A stretch of 7,303 nucleotides of DNA from JAWWBG01 sp033721095 (GTDB taxonomy: Bacteria > Actinomycetota > Nitriliruptoria > Nitriliruptorales > Nitriliruptoraceae): assembly GCA_033721095.1 (NCBI GenBank), contig JAWWBG010000143.1, positions 1 to 7,303 on the forward strand, in the 5' to 3' direction. The first letter of the stretch is position 1. Each line of letters opens with the position of its first letter. The notes below the pieces were generated by a model. The model was not told the origin of the DNA. It saw only the letters and a list, made by a program, of their open reading frames with translations, and ran no database searches. Shown here one piece after another: positions 1 through 4,565 of this stretch. Both the position numbers and the translations under genes were made by a program.

Positions 1-173
1 AACCAGACGCGCAGATCAGCGGGGTCCGTGAAGGCGCGGAACACGCGATCGCTCGAGGCGCCGAAGATCCGGACGCACTCGTAGGAGGATCCATCCTCGC
101 TGAGCTCGATCTGCGTCGATCCTCGTCGCCCGTCGAGTGTCGACAGGTCGGTCATCGTGGCGTCGGGCGTCAT
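1..173 (-). CDS. SRPBCC/AHSA1-type protein, N-terminal part only (cut by window edge)
   Basis: Read on the minus strand from an ATG at 173, this frame stays open to the window edge and gives 57 residues. Residues 33-57 contain VRIFGASSDRVFRAFTDP followed by a Trp at residue 57. This is the usual opening of AHSA1-like SRPBCC proteins (a first strand, then R-V-F-x-A-F/W-T-D-P, then W). The family has a hydrophobic ligand-binding cavity; members beside ArsR repressors are common but mostly have unknown ligands. The ATG shares bases with the stop of the upstream ArsR gene (ATGA, 173-170), so the two are probably co-transcribed and translationally coupled. A second in-frame ATG at 155 is an alternative start, since the first 20-30 residues do not resemble the domain. 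The family call is fairly secure from this fragment; function cannot be judged because the cavity-lining part is outside the window. Confidence 0.75.
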   Translation of the reverse strand, partial: MTPDATMTDLSTLDGRRGSTQIELSEDGSSYECVRIFGASSDRVFRAFTDPADLRVW

Positions 174-517
174 GGTGTGCTCCTGGTGCTTGGGGACTGC
201 TCGGGGTCGGAGGAAACGAGGTCGTCCAGCGCGTCGAATCGCGCCTGCCAGACGTCCTCGAAGGACAGGAACCAGTCGTGGGCCGCCTTGAGGCCGCGAC
301 TGTCCAGCCGGTAGTGCCGATGCCGTCCGTTTGCTCGGACGGCAACGAGGACCGCCGCTGCCAGCACCTTGAGGTGCTTGGACACCTGCGGTTGCCGCAG
401 GTTCGAGGCCTCGACGAGCTCGCTGACGGTCGACTCGCCACGCTCGTGCAGCAGCGTCAGCAGGGCCCGGCGATTGGGCTCGCCGAGGGCGTCGAGGACA
501 AGCGCGGAGTCCGTCAT
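170..517 (-). CDS. ArsR/SmtB-family winged-helix transcriptional repressor
   Basis: The product is 115 residues, typical of ArsR regulators. It opens MTDSALVLDALGEPNRRALL, the standard first helix. The helix-turn-helix spans roughly residues 30-52, with recognition helix RQPQVSKHLKVL, and the wing follows as RANGRHRHYRL (61-71). There are no cysteines and no obvious metal-ligand cluster, so it looks like the non-metal, autorepressor-like ArsR group found beside SRPBCC proteins rather than a metal sensor. An upstream in-frame ATG at 532 would add MYGAV and has a GAGG only 3 bases away. I prefer 517 because the family alignment begins there, and a TANNNT box (529-524) with a weak -35 (552-547) puts the transcription start exactly on that A, giving a leaderless message. 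The gene overlaps the downstream SRPBCC gene by 4 bases. A 16-base dyad at 533-548 is the likely autoregulatory operator. The signal is unknown. Confidence 0.88.
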   Translation of the reverse strand: MTDSALVLDALGEPNRRALLTLLHERGESTVSELVEASNLRQPQVSKHLKVLAAAVLVAVRANGRHRHYRLDSRGLKAAHDWFLSFEDVWQARFDALDDLVSSDPEQSPSTRSTP

Positions 518-523
518 GACGGC

Positions 524-552
524 ACCGTACATATTCCTCTAGAGGAATGCAA
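524..552 (-). promoter_or_regulatory. Probable leaderless promoter of the ArsR-SRPBCC operon
   Basis: On the minus strand, TTGCAT (552-547) and TACGGT (529-524) are separated by 17 bases. Six bases after the second box comes the A of the ATG at 517. The -10 fits TANNNT; the -35 matches only TTG. The exact spacing to the start codon and the lack of a Shine-Dalgarno before 517 favour a leaderless transcript. Inference from position and consensus only. Confidence 0.4.
533..548. promoter_or_regulatory. 16-base perfect palindrome, probable ArsR operator
   Basis: ATTCCTCT is followed directly by its reverse complement AGAGGAAT. The dyad lies just upstream of the ArsR gene and almost fills the spacer of the proposed promoter, where a bound dimer would block RNA polymerase. 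It is AT-richer than its surroundings. ArsR proteins bind such imperfect or perfect dyads near their own promoters, so autoregulation is the natural reading. Confidence 0.7.
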
Positions 553-621
553 ATCGGATGCTTCTTCGCGTGCAGCTGTCGCCTCGCACGACCGGCGGGC
601 AGCGGGTCGGCCTTTGTCGTC

Positions 622-635
622 ACGTCACGGGACGT
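622..635. repeat. Short inverted repeat next to the sulfotransferase -35 box
   Basis: ACGTC (622-626) and GACGT (631-635) form 5-base arms around ACGG, and the right arm overlaps the first base of the proposed -35 box. It could be an operator half-site pair, but arms this short also occur by chance in GC-rich DNA. The rest of the 549-700 gap shows nothing beyond this and the promoter and ribosome site listed separately. Confidence 0.25.
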
Positions 636-664
636 TGGCAATGCCCGGCCCGGTCGTCCATGCT
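635..664 (+). promoter_or_regulatory. Candidate promoter of the sulfotransferase gene
   Basis: TTGGCA (635-640, five of six -35 bases) is followed after 18 bases by CATGCT (659-664, a weak -10). The start of transcription would fall near 671, leaving a leader of about 30 bases with the strong Shine-Dalgarno at 686-694. The -35 is good; the -10 is the weak point. Confidence 0.4.
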
Positions 665-685
665 TGCGGCGGATCGTGCGCCAGC

Positions 686-694
686 AAGGAAGGA
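686..694 (+). promoter_or_regulatory. Ribosome binding site fixing the sulfotransferase GTG start
   Basis: AAGGAAGGA lies 6 bases before the GTG at 701. The frame is open far upstream without another comparable site, so this motif decides the start. Confidence 0.8.
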
Positions 695-700
695 CAACTC

Positions 701-1603
701 GTGGCAGTTCGTCGTGCTCGGACGACCGAGGAGCTCGCCGAGAAGCTCGCGCAGTTCACGACGCCCGAGGCCGATGAGCACCTGGCCGAGTTTCGCGCCC
801 GGCCGACCGACGTGATCATTACCCCGGACGCCAAGTGCGGGACGACGTTCCTCCAGCATGTGGCCCACGGGATCCGCACGGGCGGCTCGATGGACTTCGA
901 GGAGATCAGCTGCGTGGTGCCGTGGGTGACCACGGCCTTTGACATCGGCATCGACCTCGATGCCGAGCAGGAGGCCGAGCCGAGACTCTTCAAGTCCCAC
1001 GACGGTGCCGGCATCGTGCCTCAGGGCGCCCGCTACATCGTCGCCTTCCGGGAACCCATCTCCCGGATCGTGTCGCTGTACCGGTTCCTCGGCGACTGGT
1101 TCTTCGACACCGACGCGATCTCGCTGGACGAGTTCGCCATGACGAGGCTGCCTGATGCCGACAGTCCGTACGGCTACTGGCACAAGCTGGTGTCGTGGTG
1201 GGAGCGTCGCGACGACCCCGACGTGCTGCTGTTCGCCTACGAGGACATGACCGCCGACATCCCGGGCACGGTCGATCGCGTGGCGTGGTTCCTCGACATC
1301 GACCTCGACGAGGAAACGCGCGAGCGCGTCATTCGGCAGTCGTCGCGTGAGTTCATGCTCGAACACGTCGCCCAGTTCGACGATCACGTCCTCGCGCAGC
1401 GATTCGTTGAGCGAGGCCTGCTGCCGCCGGGGGAGGGAACCGGCAAGGTCACGCCGGGGCCGGACGGCCATCCGGAACCGTCAGCCGAGATCCGGGGCGC
1501 CTACGCGTCGGCGTGGGCCGAGCGAGTCACCCCCTCGACGGGATTCGCGAACTACGAGGCGTTCCGGCGGGCCGTCAACCACGAGCGCAGCCGGGCAGGC
1601 TGA
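701..1603 (+). CDS. Sulfotransferase (PAPS-dependent, Sulfotransfer_1 type)
   Basis: The 300-residue product has the landmarks of cytosolic-type sulfotransferases, which move a sulfuryl group from PAPS to a hydroxyl or amine. The 5'-phosphosulfate loop is ITPDAKCGTTFLQ (40-52), with the invariant Lys45. The usual P-K-S-G-T-T is altered to A-K-C-G-T-T. K98-S-H100 corresponds to the catalytic K-T-H. R117-E-P and S125 lie exactly eight residues apart, as in the 3'-phosphate site. LLFAYEDM (175-182) is the typical Y-E-D-M strand, and GEGTGKV (243-249) is probably the C-terminal PAPS loop. No signal peptide or membrane segment is seen, so it should be cytoplasmic. The GTG start follows from AAGGAAGGA six bases upstream; the frame runs open back to about 137, but that part does not look like protein. 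The gene stands alone. The acceptor cannot be read from the sequence: small phenols, sterols, glycolipids or antibiotics are all possible. Confidence 0.88.
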   Translation: MAVRRARTTEELAEKLAQFTTPEADEHLAEFRARPTDVIITPDAKCGTTFLQHVAHGIRTGGSMDFEEISCVVPWVTTAFDIGIDLDAEQEAEPRLFKSHDGAGIVPQGARYIVAFREPISRIVSLYRFLGDWFFDTDAISLDEFAMTRLPDADSPYGYWHKLVSWWERRDDPDVLLFAYEDMTADIPGTVDRVAWFLDIDLDEETRERVIRQSSREFMLEHVAQFDDHVLAQRFVERGLLPPGEGTGKVTPGPDGHPEPSAEIRGAYASAWAERVTPSTGFANYEAFRRAVNHERSRAG

Positions 1604-1605
1604 GA

Positions 1606-2325
1606 TCAGGCTGGTGCCGGTGCCTCCTCGACCCCCTCACCATTGACCGGGACGTCGAGGCGATCCGGGAGGTCCATGTCAGCCTCGATCACCGCGCGCC
1701 AGTCCGGCCACACGAACCGGTCATCGGTGCGGTCCCAGTCGGCCACGACCTGTTCGACCCACCGCCCGTAGTCGAGCAGCATCTGTCCGTAGAGGTAGGC
1801 GTAGCGCCAGATCAGTGTGTTGAGGTGGATGCGGTCGGGGTAGGGGCCTCCGGTCGCGAGAAATTCGGTGGCGCGCTCGGGTGCGGTGCGGACGATGTCC
1901 TCGGCTTCCTGGACCAGTGAGCTGGCGGCGGCGCGGAGGTCATCGGCGGTGCCGTTTTCCGCGAACCAGATTCGCAGCACCGCCTCGCACTCCATCCTCG
2001 GTGGAGAGATCTCGCGGCTGGCCAGCCAGTCCCGGACGGCCCGTCGGCCCTCGGCCGTGATCGTGTACATCGTGCGCTTCCGCCGGCCGTCGCGTTCGAC
2101 GCGCGCCGTGGCCAGGCCGCGCCGTGCCAGCTTCTTGGCCTCGTAGTAGAAGGCCCGATCGACGCGCGGCCAGAACAGCTGGAGACCGCGTGTCATCTGG
2201 AAGCTCAGCTCGTAGGTCGAGAACGGCCCCAGCCCCATGAAGCACAGGAGCGCGTAGGACGTCGGCGTCAGCTCCTCGCTTCTGGCCAATGGAATGCCCT
2301 TGACAGGTTCGTCGTCGACTGCCAT
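1606..2325 (-). CDS. PadR-family transcriptional regulator
   Basis: The product is 239 residues. Residues about 17-100 form a PadR winged helix: ELTPTSYALLCFMGLGPFST, then YYEAKKLARRGLATARVERDG and the wing RRKRTMYTITAEGRRAVRDWL. The following ~120 residues match the helical C-terminal domain of the larger PadR proteins (Vir_act_alpha_C type), which mediates dimerisation. PadR proteins mostly repress a neighbouring gene and themselves until a small molecule binds. The gene is divergent from the NTF2-like gene across 33 bases containing a 17-base dyad. The start is doubtful. No Shine-Dalgarno precedes the ATG at 2325, and a possible -10 box (TATCAT, 2329-2324) covers it. An in-frame TTG at 2289 (codon 13) has AAGGG seven bases before it and would still keep the whole domain. 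The 3' end is 2 bases from the sulfotransferase stop. Confidence 0.88.
   Translation of the reverse strand: MAVDDEPVKGIPLARSEELTPTSYALLCFMGLGPFSTYELSFQMTRGLQLFWPRVDRAFYYEAKKLARRGLATARVERDGRRKRTMYTITAEGRRAVRDWLASREISPPRMECEAVLRIWFAENGTADDLRAAASSLVQEAEDIVRTAPERATEFLATGGPYPDRIHLNTLIWRYAYLYGQMLLDYGRWVEQVVADWDRTDDRFVWPDWRAVIEADMDLPDRLDVPVNGEGVEEAPAPA
2297..2301 (-). promoter_or_regulatory. Shine-Dalgarno supporting an alternative PadR start (TTG at 2289)
   Basis: On the minus strand AAGGG lies seven bases before an in-frame TTG at 2289-2287. It would shorten PadR by 12 non-conserved residues and free the divergent promoter region from coding sequence. Confidence 0.35.
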
Positions 2326-2328
2326 GAT
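2300..2328 (+). promoter_or_regulatory. Strong promoter driving the NTF2/SnoaL-like gene
   Basis: A perfect TTGACA (2300-2305) is followed after exactly 17 bases by CATGAT (2323-2328, four of the six TATAAT positions). Transcription would begin near 2335, giving a leader of about 24 bases before the ATG at 2359. It lies over the first codons of the annotated PadR gene, and its -10 touches the left edge of the dyad at 2328-2344. Confidence 0.65.
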
Positions 2329-2352
2329 ACTGAAACTTTCAGTAAGAAAGAA
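2324..2352 (-). promoter_or_regulatory. Possible PadR promoter, back-to-back with the plus-strand one
   Basis: On the minus strand TTCTTT (2352-2347, poor -35) and TATCAT (2329-2324, good -10) are 17 bases apart. Transcription would start near 2317, downstream of the annotated ATG and about 28 bases before the TTG at 2289. The dyad fills the spacer. Confidence 0.3.
2328..2344. promoter_or_regulatory. 17-base dyad, probable PadR operator
   Basis: TACTGAAA and TTTCAGTA are perfect 8-base arms around a central C at 2336. It is AT-rich in a GC-rich setting. It covers the end of the -10 and the start point of the plus-strand promoter and the spacer of the proposed minus-strand promoter. A bound PadR dimer could therefore shut both, which is the usual arrangement for this family. 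Confidence 0.75.
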
Positions 2353-2358
2353 GCAACC

Positions 2359-2739
2359 ATGACAAACACCGAGGTCATCGAGGCGGCCTACGCCGCCTTC
2401 GCCGAGGGAGACATCGAGGGGCTGCTCGCACTGCACACCGAGGACGCCGTCTGGCTCGACAACTCGCCCGCGGCCTCACCGCTGCGCGGCACCTGGGAGG
2501 GCCACGAGGGGATCCTCGACCTGATCGGTCACGTTCCGGGCCTGCTCGAGCTCGAGCAGGGCGTCGACCACCTGTTGGCTGACGGCGACACCGTCGTGGC
2601 CGTGCTGTCGCACCGCATCACACACGCGGTGTCGGGCAAGGTCGACGAGGGACGCGCCGTGCACGTCTGGCACCTGAACGACGGCAAGATCGACCACCTC
2701 GAGGTCTTCCCGCCCGAGTCCGAGGACTTCTACCGCTGA
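2359..2739 (+). CDS. NTF2/SnoaL-like small protein (nuclear transport factor 2 fold)
   Basis: This 126-residue protein has the pattern of NTF2-like SnoaL proteins. An opening helix EVIEAAYAAFAEGDIEGLLAL (residues 5-25) leads to a strand with EDAVWLD, then the G-x-W-E-G-H-E-G loop (44-51), and C-terminal strands TVVAVLSHRITHAVSGK and AVHVWHLNDGKIDHLEVF (100-117). The fold forms a cone-shaped pocket used by isomerases, cyclases, hydrolases and simple binding proteins, so the reaction cannot be named. It has no signal peptide. Only a weak AAGAAG precedes the ATG by 5 bases, but the promoter upstream is strong. Its position opposite PadR, with the operator at its transcription start, makes it the most likely PadR target, possibly for handling the inducer. 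A hairpin follows 22 bases after its stop. Confidence 0.85.
   Translation: MTNTEVIEAAYAAFAEGDIEGLLALHTEDAVWLDNSPAASPLRGTWEGHEGILDLIGHVPGLLELEQGVDHLLADGDTVVAVLSHRITHAVSGKVDEGRAVHVWHLNDGKIDHLEVFPPESEDFYR
2541..2560. repeat. 20-base perfect palindrome inside the NTF2-like gene
   Basis: CCTGCTCGAG is followed immediately by its reverse complement CTCGAGCAGG. It encodes the Leu-Leu-Glu-Leu-Glu-Gln stretch around residues 62-67. It may be a by-product of alternating Leu and Glu codons (CTC/GAG are mutual complements), or a binding site or mRNA hairpin. Confidence 0.6.
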
Positions 2740-2761
2740 GCCGTCTCGCACCCTCCGGTAC

Positions 2762-2788
2762 TCGGGCGACCTCCTGCAGGTCGCCCGA
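2762..2788. terminator. GC-rich hairpin after the NTF2-like gene, probable terminator
   Basis: TCGGGCGACCT (2762-2772) and AGGTCGCCCGA (2778-2788) make an 11-base-pair stem with a CCTGC loop, 22 bases after the stop. No T tract follows on either strand. Such tail-less hairpins are often proposed as terminators in high-GC bacteria, and the position fits. Confidence 0.6.
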
Positions 2789-2793
2789 AACCG

Positions 2794-2827
2794 TTGTGCG
2801 CACGGGACTTGCGCCAAGTTGTGCCAA
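2794..2827 (+). repeat. TTGTGC-type repeated motifs upstream of the exported-protein operon
   Basis: TTGCGCCAA (2809-2817) and TTGTGCCAA (2819-2827) are near-identical direct repeats ten bases apart, one helical turn. A related TTGTGCGCA lies at 2794-2802. A small inverted repeat, GTCCG/CGGAC, follows at 2829-2842. They could be sites for an activator or repressor. I could not find a convincing -35/-10 pair in 2789-2895. Confidence 0.35.
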
Positions 2828-2883
2828 TGTCCGTCACCGGACTTCGGCTCCTCCGCACGACGCGCTTTGGTCGCGGTGCGCGT

Positions 2884-2891
2884 GGAAGGAG
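2884..2891 (+). promoter_or_regulatory. Ribosome binding site fixing the GTG start at 2896
   Basis: GGAAGGAG lies 4 bases before the GTG. The frame is open upstream (TTG 2794, ATG 2827), but those starts lack such a site, and only the GTG places the signal peptide at the N-terminus. Confidence 0.75.
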
Positions 2892-2895
2892 CACT

Positions 2896-3852
2896 GTGAA
2901 AGCGCGAACATTTGGAATTGCAGGTGTCGCCGTTTCGGCGGCCCTGATTGGATTGACTGGCGTCAGCATGGCCAGTTCGGGCCCCATGGGTCCCATTGGA
3001 GAAGGAGCCCTCCCTGAACCGAGCAATCTCGTCTCGAATCAGGTCCGGGAACGTTTCGGCATCGACCTCGCGGTGGCGCGAGCGCGCGCTGCCAACGACC
3101 CCACCATCGACTACCTGATCGAGCGGGAGGATCTCGACGCCTGGCTCGACGCTGAGGCGGCTCATCCCGATGTCTTCGATGGCCTGCACGTCGGAGTCCG
3201 GCTGCCCGACGTGCACGTGGACGTCGCCACCCTCATGGCCGAACTGCGGCGCGGCCGCGACGTTTCCACGCTGACGCCTCGAGAGCGGGCTGCCATGCAG
3301 CGGGACGGCGCGGCCGCCGCGCTGCTCGACGAGCTCGCCGCTGCCCGTGATGCCGACCAGCCGGAACACGAACCCTCTCCCTGCGCCAGCCTCACCCGGA
3401 CGCTTGCGCCCGCCGACGGCGAGCTCGTCGTACACCTCGCCTGTGTCGGTGTGGAACCGGCCGTGCGACCGTCACTCGTGACTGTCCCGCCGGGACTGGA
3501 CGGCGAGCGTCGTGTCGCCGCTGCACTGGCTGCACTCGACCGGGTCGATCGTGCCGCTGCAGAGGTCGGCCTGTACTCGGTCGTCGACGGACCGATGCAA
3601 GCGGAGGTGACCCTCGTTGGTGCAGATGTCTTCGTCGACGTGCGGAGCCGCCTCGATGGCTACGCCGAGTCCATTGCTCGCAGCACCATCTTCCTCCAGC
3701 AGGTCGCCAACACCGTCTTCGCGAACGCCTCGGACGCGGCCGTCCTCCACCTGTCGCTGCGGGGAAGCTGTGCGGACTTCTGGGACGCGATGGGCGGCGC
3801 CGGTTGCCACGCGATCGACCGGGCCGACACGAACCAGGAGGTGCGCCGATGA
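2896..3852 (+). CDS. Secreted protein with a GerMN-like domain
   Basis: The 318-residue product begins with a signal peptide: a short basic start, hydrophobic residues 7-22 and a probable cut after VSMA (26). Residues about 40-160 are charged and helical (REDLDAWLDAEAAH, LTPRERAAMQRDG) and match nothing I recognise. Residues about 174-305 resemble GerMN domains, known from the spore germination protein GerM and actinobacterial LpqB: VVHLACVGVEPA, AALAALDRV, VGLYSVV, VTLVGADVFVDV, FLQQVANTVFANAS and LHLSLRGSCADFWDAMGGAG. Four cysteines (163, 183, 292, 304) lie in or beside this part and could form disulfides outside the cell. The GTG start is set by GGAAGGAG. The stop overlaps the amidase ATG by 4 bases, so an envelope role next to the amidase is likely. 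The domain call rests on pattern resemblance; the export call is stronger. Confidence 0.72.
   Translation: MKARTFGIAGVAVSAALIGLTGVSMASSGPMGPIGEGALPEPSNLVSNQVRERFGIDLAVARARAANDPTIDYLIEREDLDAWLDAEAAHPDVFDGLHVGVRLPDVHVDVATLMAELRRGRDVSTLTPRERAAMQRDGAAAALLDELAAARDADQPEHEPSPCASLTRTLAPADGELVVHLACVGVEPAVRPSLVTVPPGLDGERRVAAALAALDRVDRAAAEVGLYSVVDGPMQAEVTLVGADVFVDVRSRLDGYAESIARSTIFLQQVANTVFANASDAAVLHLSLRGSCADFWDAMGGAGCHAIDRADTNQEVRR
3836..3842 (+). promoter_or_regulatory. Near-consensus Shine-Dalgarno fixing the amidase start
   Basis: AGGAGGT lies inside the end of the GerMN-like gene, 6 bases before the ATG at 3849. It selects this start over the earlier ATG at 3804 and indicates efficient translation independent of upstream coupling. 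Confidence 0.85.
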
Positions 3853-4565
3853 GTGCCCTGCGACGACTGCTCGCCACGATCGCCGGGGCCCTCGGTGTCC
3901 TCGTCGGAATGACGACTGCCGCAGCCGCTGACGTGACCTACGTGCCGTCACCGAACAACGGGCAGAAGGTGTACCTGTCGCAGTCCTGCCATGATCGTGG
4001 ATCCGGGAGCTGCCAGGACAACGTTGGATGCCCGGAGCACATCGGCGAGAACGCCTGGTCGGAGTCCCTGGCACGAGCCGCCCTGCGCGACAACACGGGA
4101 TGGGGCGGCCTCCTCGACCGCCAGTACATCGTGCGCCGGGGGACTGGCCTCACGTGGCAGAACATCAAGAGCTCCAATGCCTGGGGCGCGCTGATGCACA
4201 TCCCGCTGCACTCGAACGCGTCGCCCTGGGACTGCACCGCCCCCTACAAGGACTCGACGTTCGGGACGTGGGGGATGTACGTGTCCAACAACGGCAAGCA
4301 GCTGGCGACCCAGCTGATGAAGCGCATTGGTCCGGCCAGCCCGGGCACCAACGACAAGATCGTCAAGCGACGGGACCTCGGTGAGCTCAACCAGACGCGT
4401 GCGGTCGCTGGTTATCTTGAGGCCGAGTTCCACACGTATGGCGCCGGGGTCGAGTGGCTCGAGGACGTGGAGGACTGGGACTGGCGATTGGGGTATGCCG
4501 TCGACAAGTGTCGCGGGTATCCCCGCGAAGGTGGCAAGGCCCTGAGCAAGATCTGCACATGGTGA
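3849..4565 (+). CDS. Secreted N-acetylmuramoyl-L-alanine amidase (Amidase_3-like)
   Basis: The product is 238 residues, with a clear signal peptide (MSALRRLLATIAGALGVLVG, then TTAAAA, cut near residue 27). The rest reads as a zinc amidase of the Amidase_3 type, which cuts between MurNAc and the L-Ala of the stem peptide. His48 in SQSCHD is the first ligand position. Glu67 in IGENAWSESLARAAL is the second. His121 in PLHSNAS is the third and most recognisable. FGTWGMYVSNNGKQLATQL (138-156) is the following strand-helix, and Glu191 in YLEAEFH is the catalytic position. The usual D-P-G-H-G-G is replaced by S-Q-S-C-H-D. Six cysteines (47, 55, 61, 129, 221, 236) suggest disulfides. There is no wall-binding domain. 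It overlaps the GerMN-like gene by 4 bases and the ankyrin gene by 7, so an operon is nearly certain. A role in wall remodelling or lysis is inferred. Confidence 0.8.
   Translation: MSALRRLLATIAGALGVLVGMTTAAAADVTYVPSPNNGQKVYLSQSCHDRGSGSCQDNVGCPEHIGENAWSESLARAALRDNTGWGGLLDRQYIVRRGTGLTWQNIKSSNAWGALMHIPLHSNASPWDCTAPYKDSTFGTWGMYVSNNGKQLATQLMKRIGPASPGTNDKIVKRRDLGELNQTRAVAGYLEAEFHTYGAGVEWLEDVEDWDWRLGYAVDKCRGYPREGGKALSKICTW

Noticed and set aside
321..344. 9-pair hairpin, TGCCGTCCG/CGGACGGCA, within the ArsR gene
   Set aside because: Falls on codons for the conserved wing (R-A-N-G-R-H-R) and can be explained by coding constraint in GC-rich DNA.
620..1471. Long open frame on the minus strand opposite the sulfotransferase
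   Set aside because: Mirrors the codon bias of the real gene; the protein is Arg/His/Val-rich without a recognisable domain, while the opposite strand has clear catalytic motifs.
2980..3006. Collagen-like GPMGPIGEG stretch after the signal peptide of the GerMN-like protein
   Set aside because: Only three Gly-x-x triplets; too short to form a collagen-like region.
2476..3435. 319-codon minus-strand frame spanning the NTF2-like gene, the intergenic hairpin and the GerMN-like gene
   Set aside because: It crosses two well-supported genes and non-coding structure, has no ribosome site, and its translation is low in complexity.
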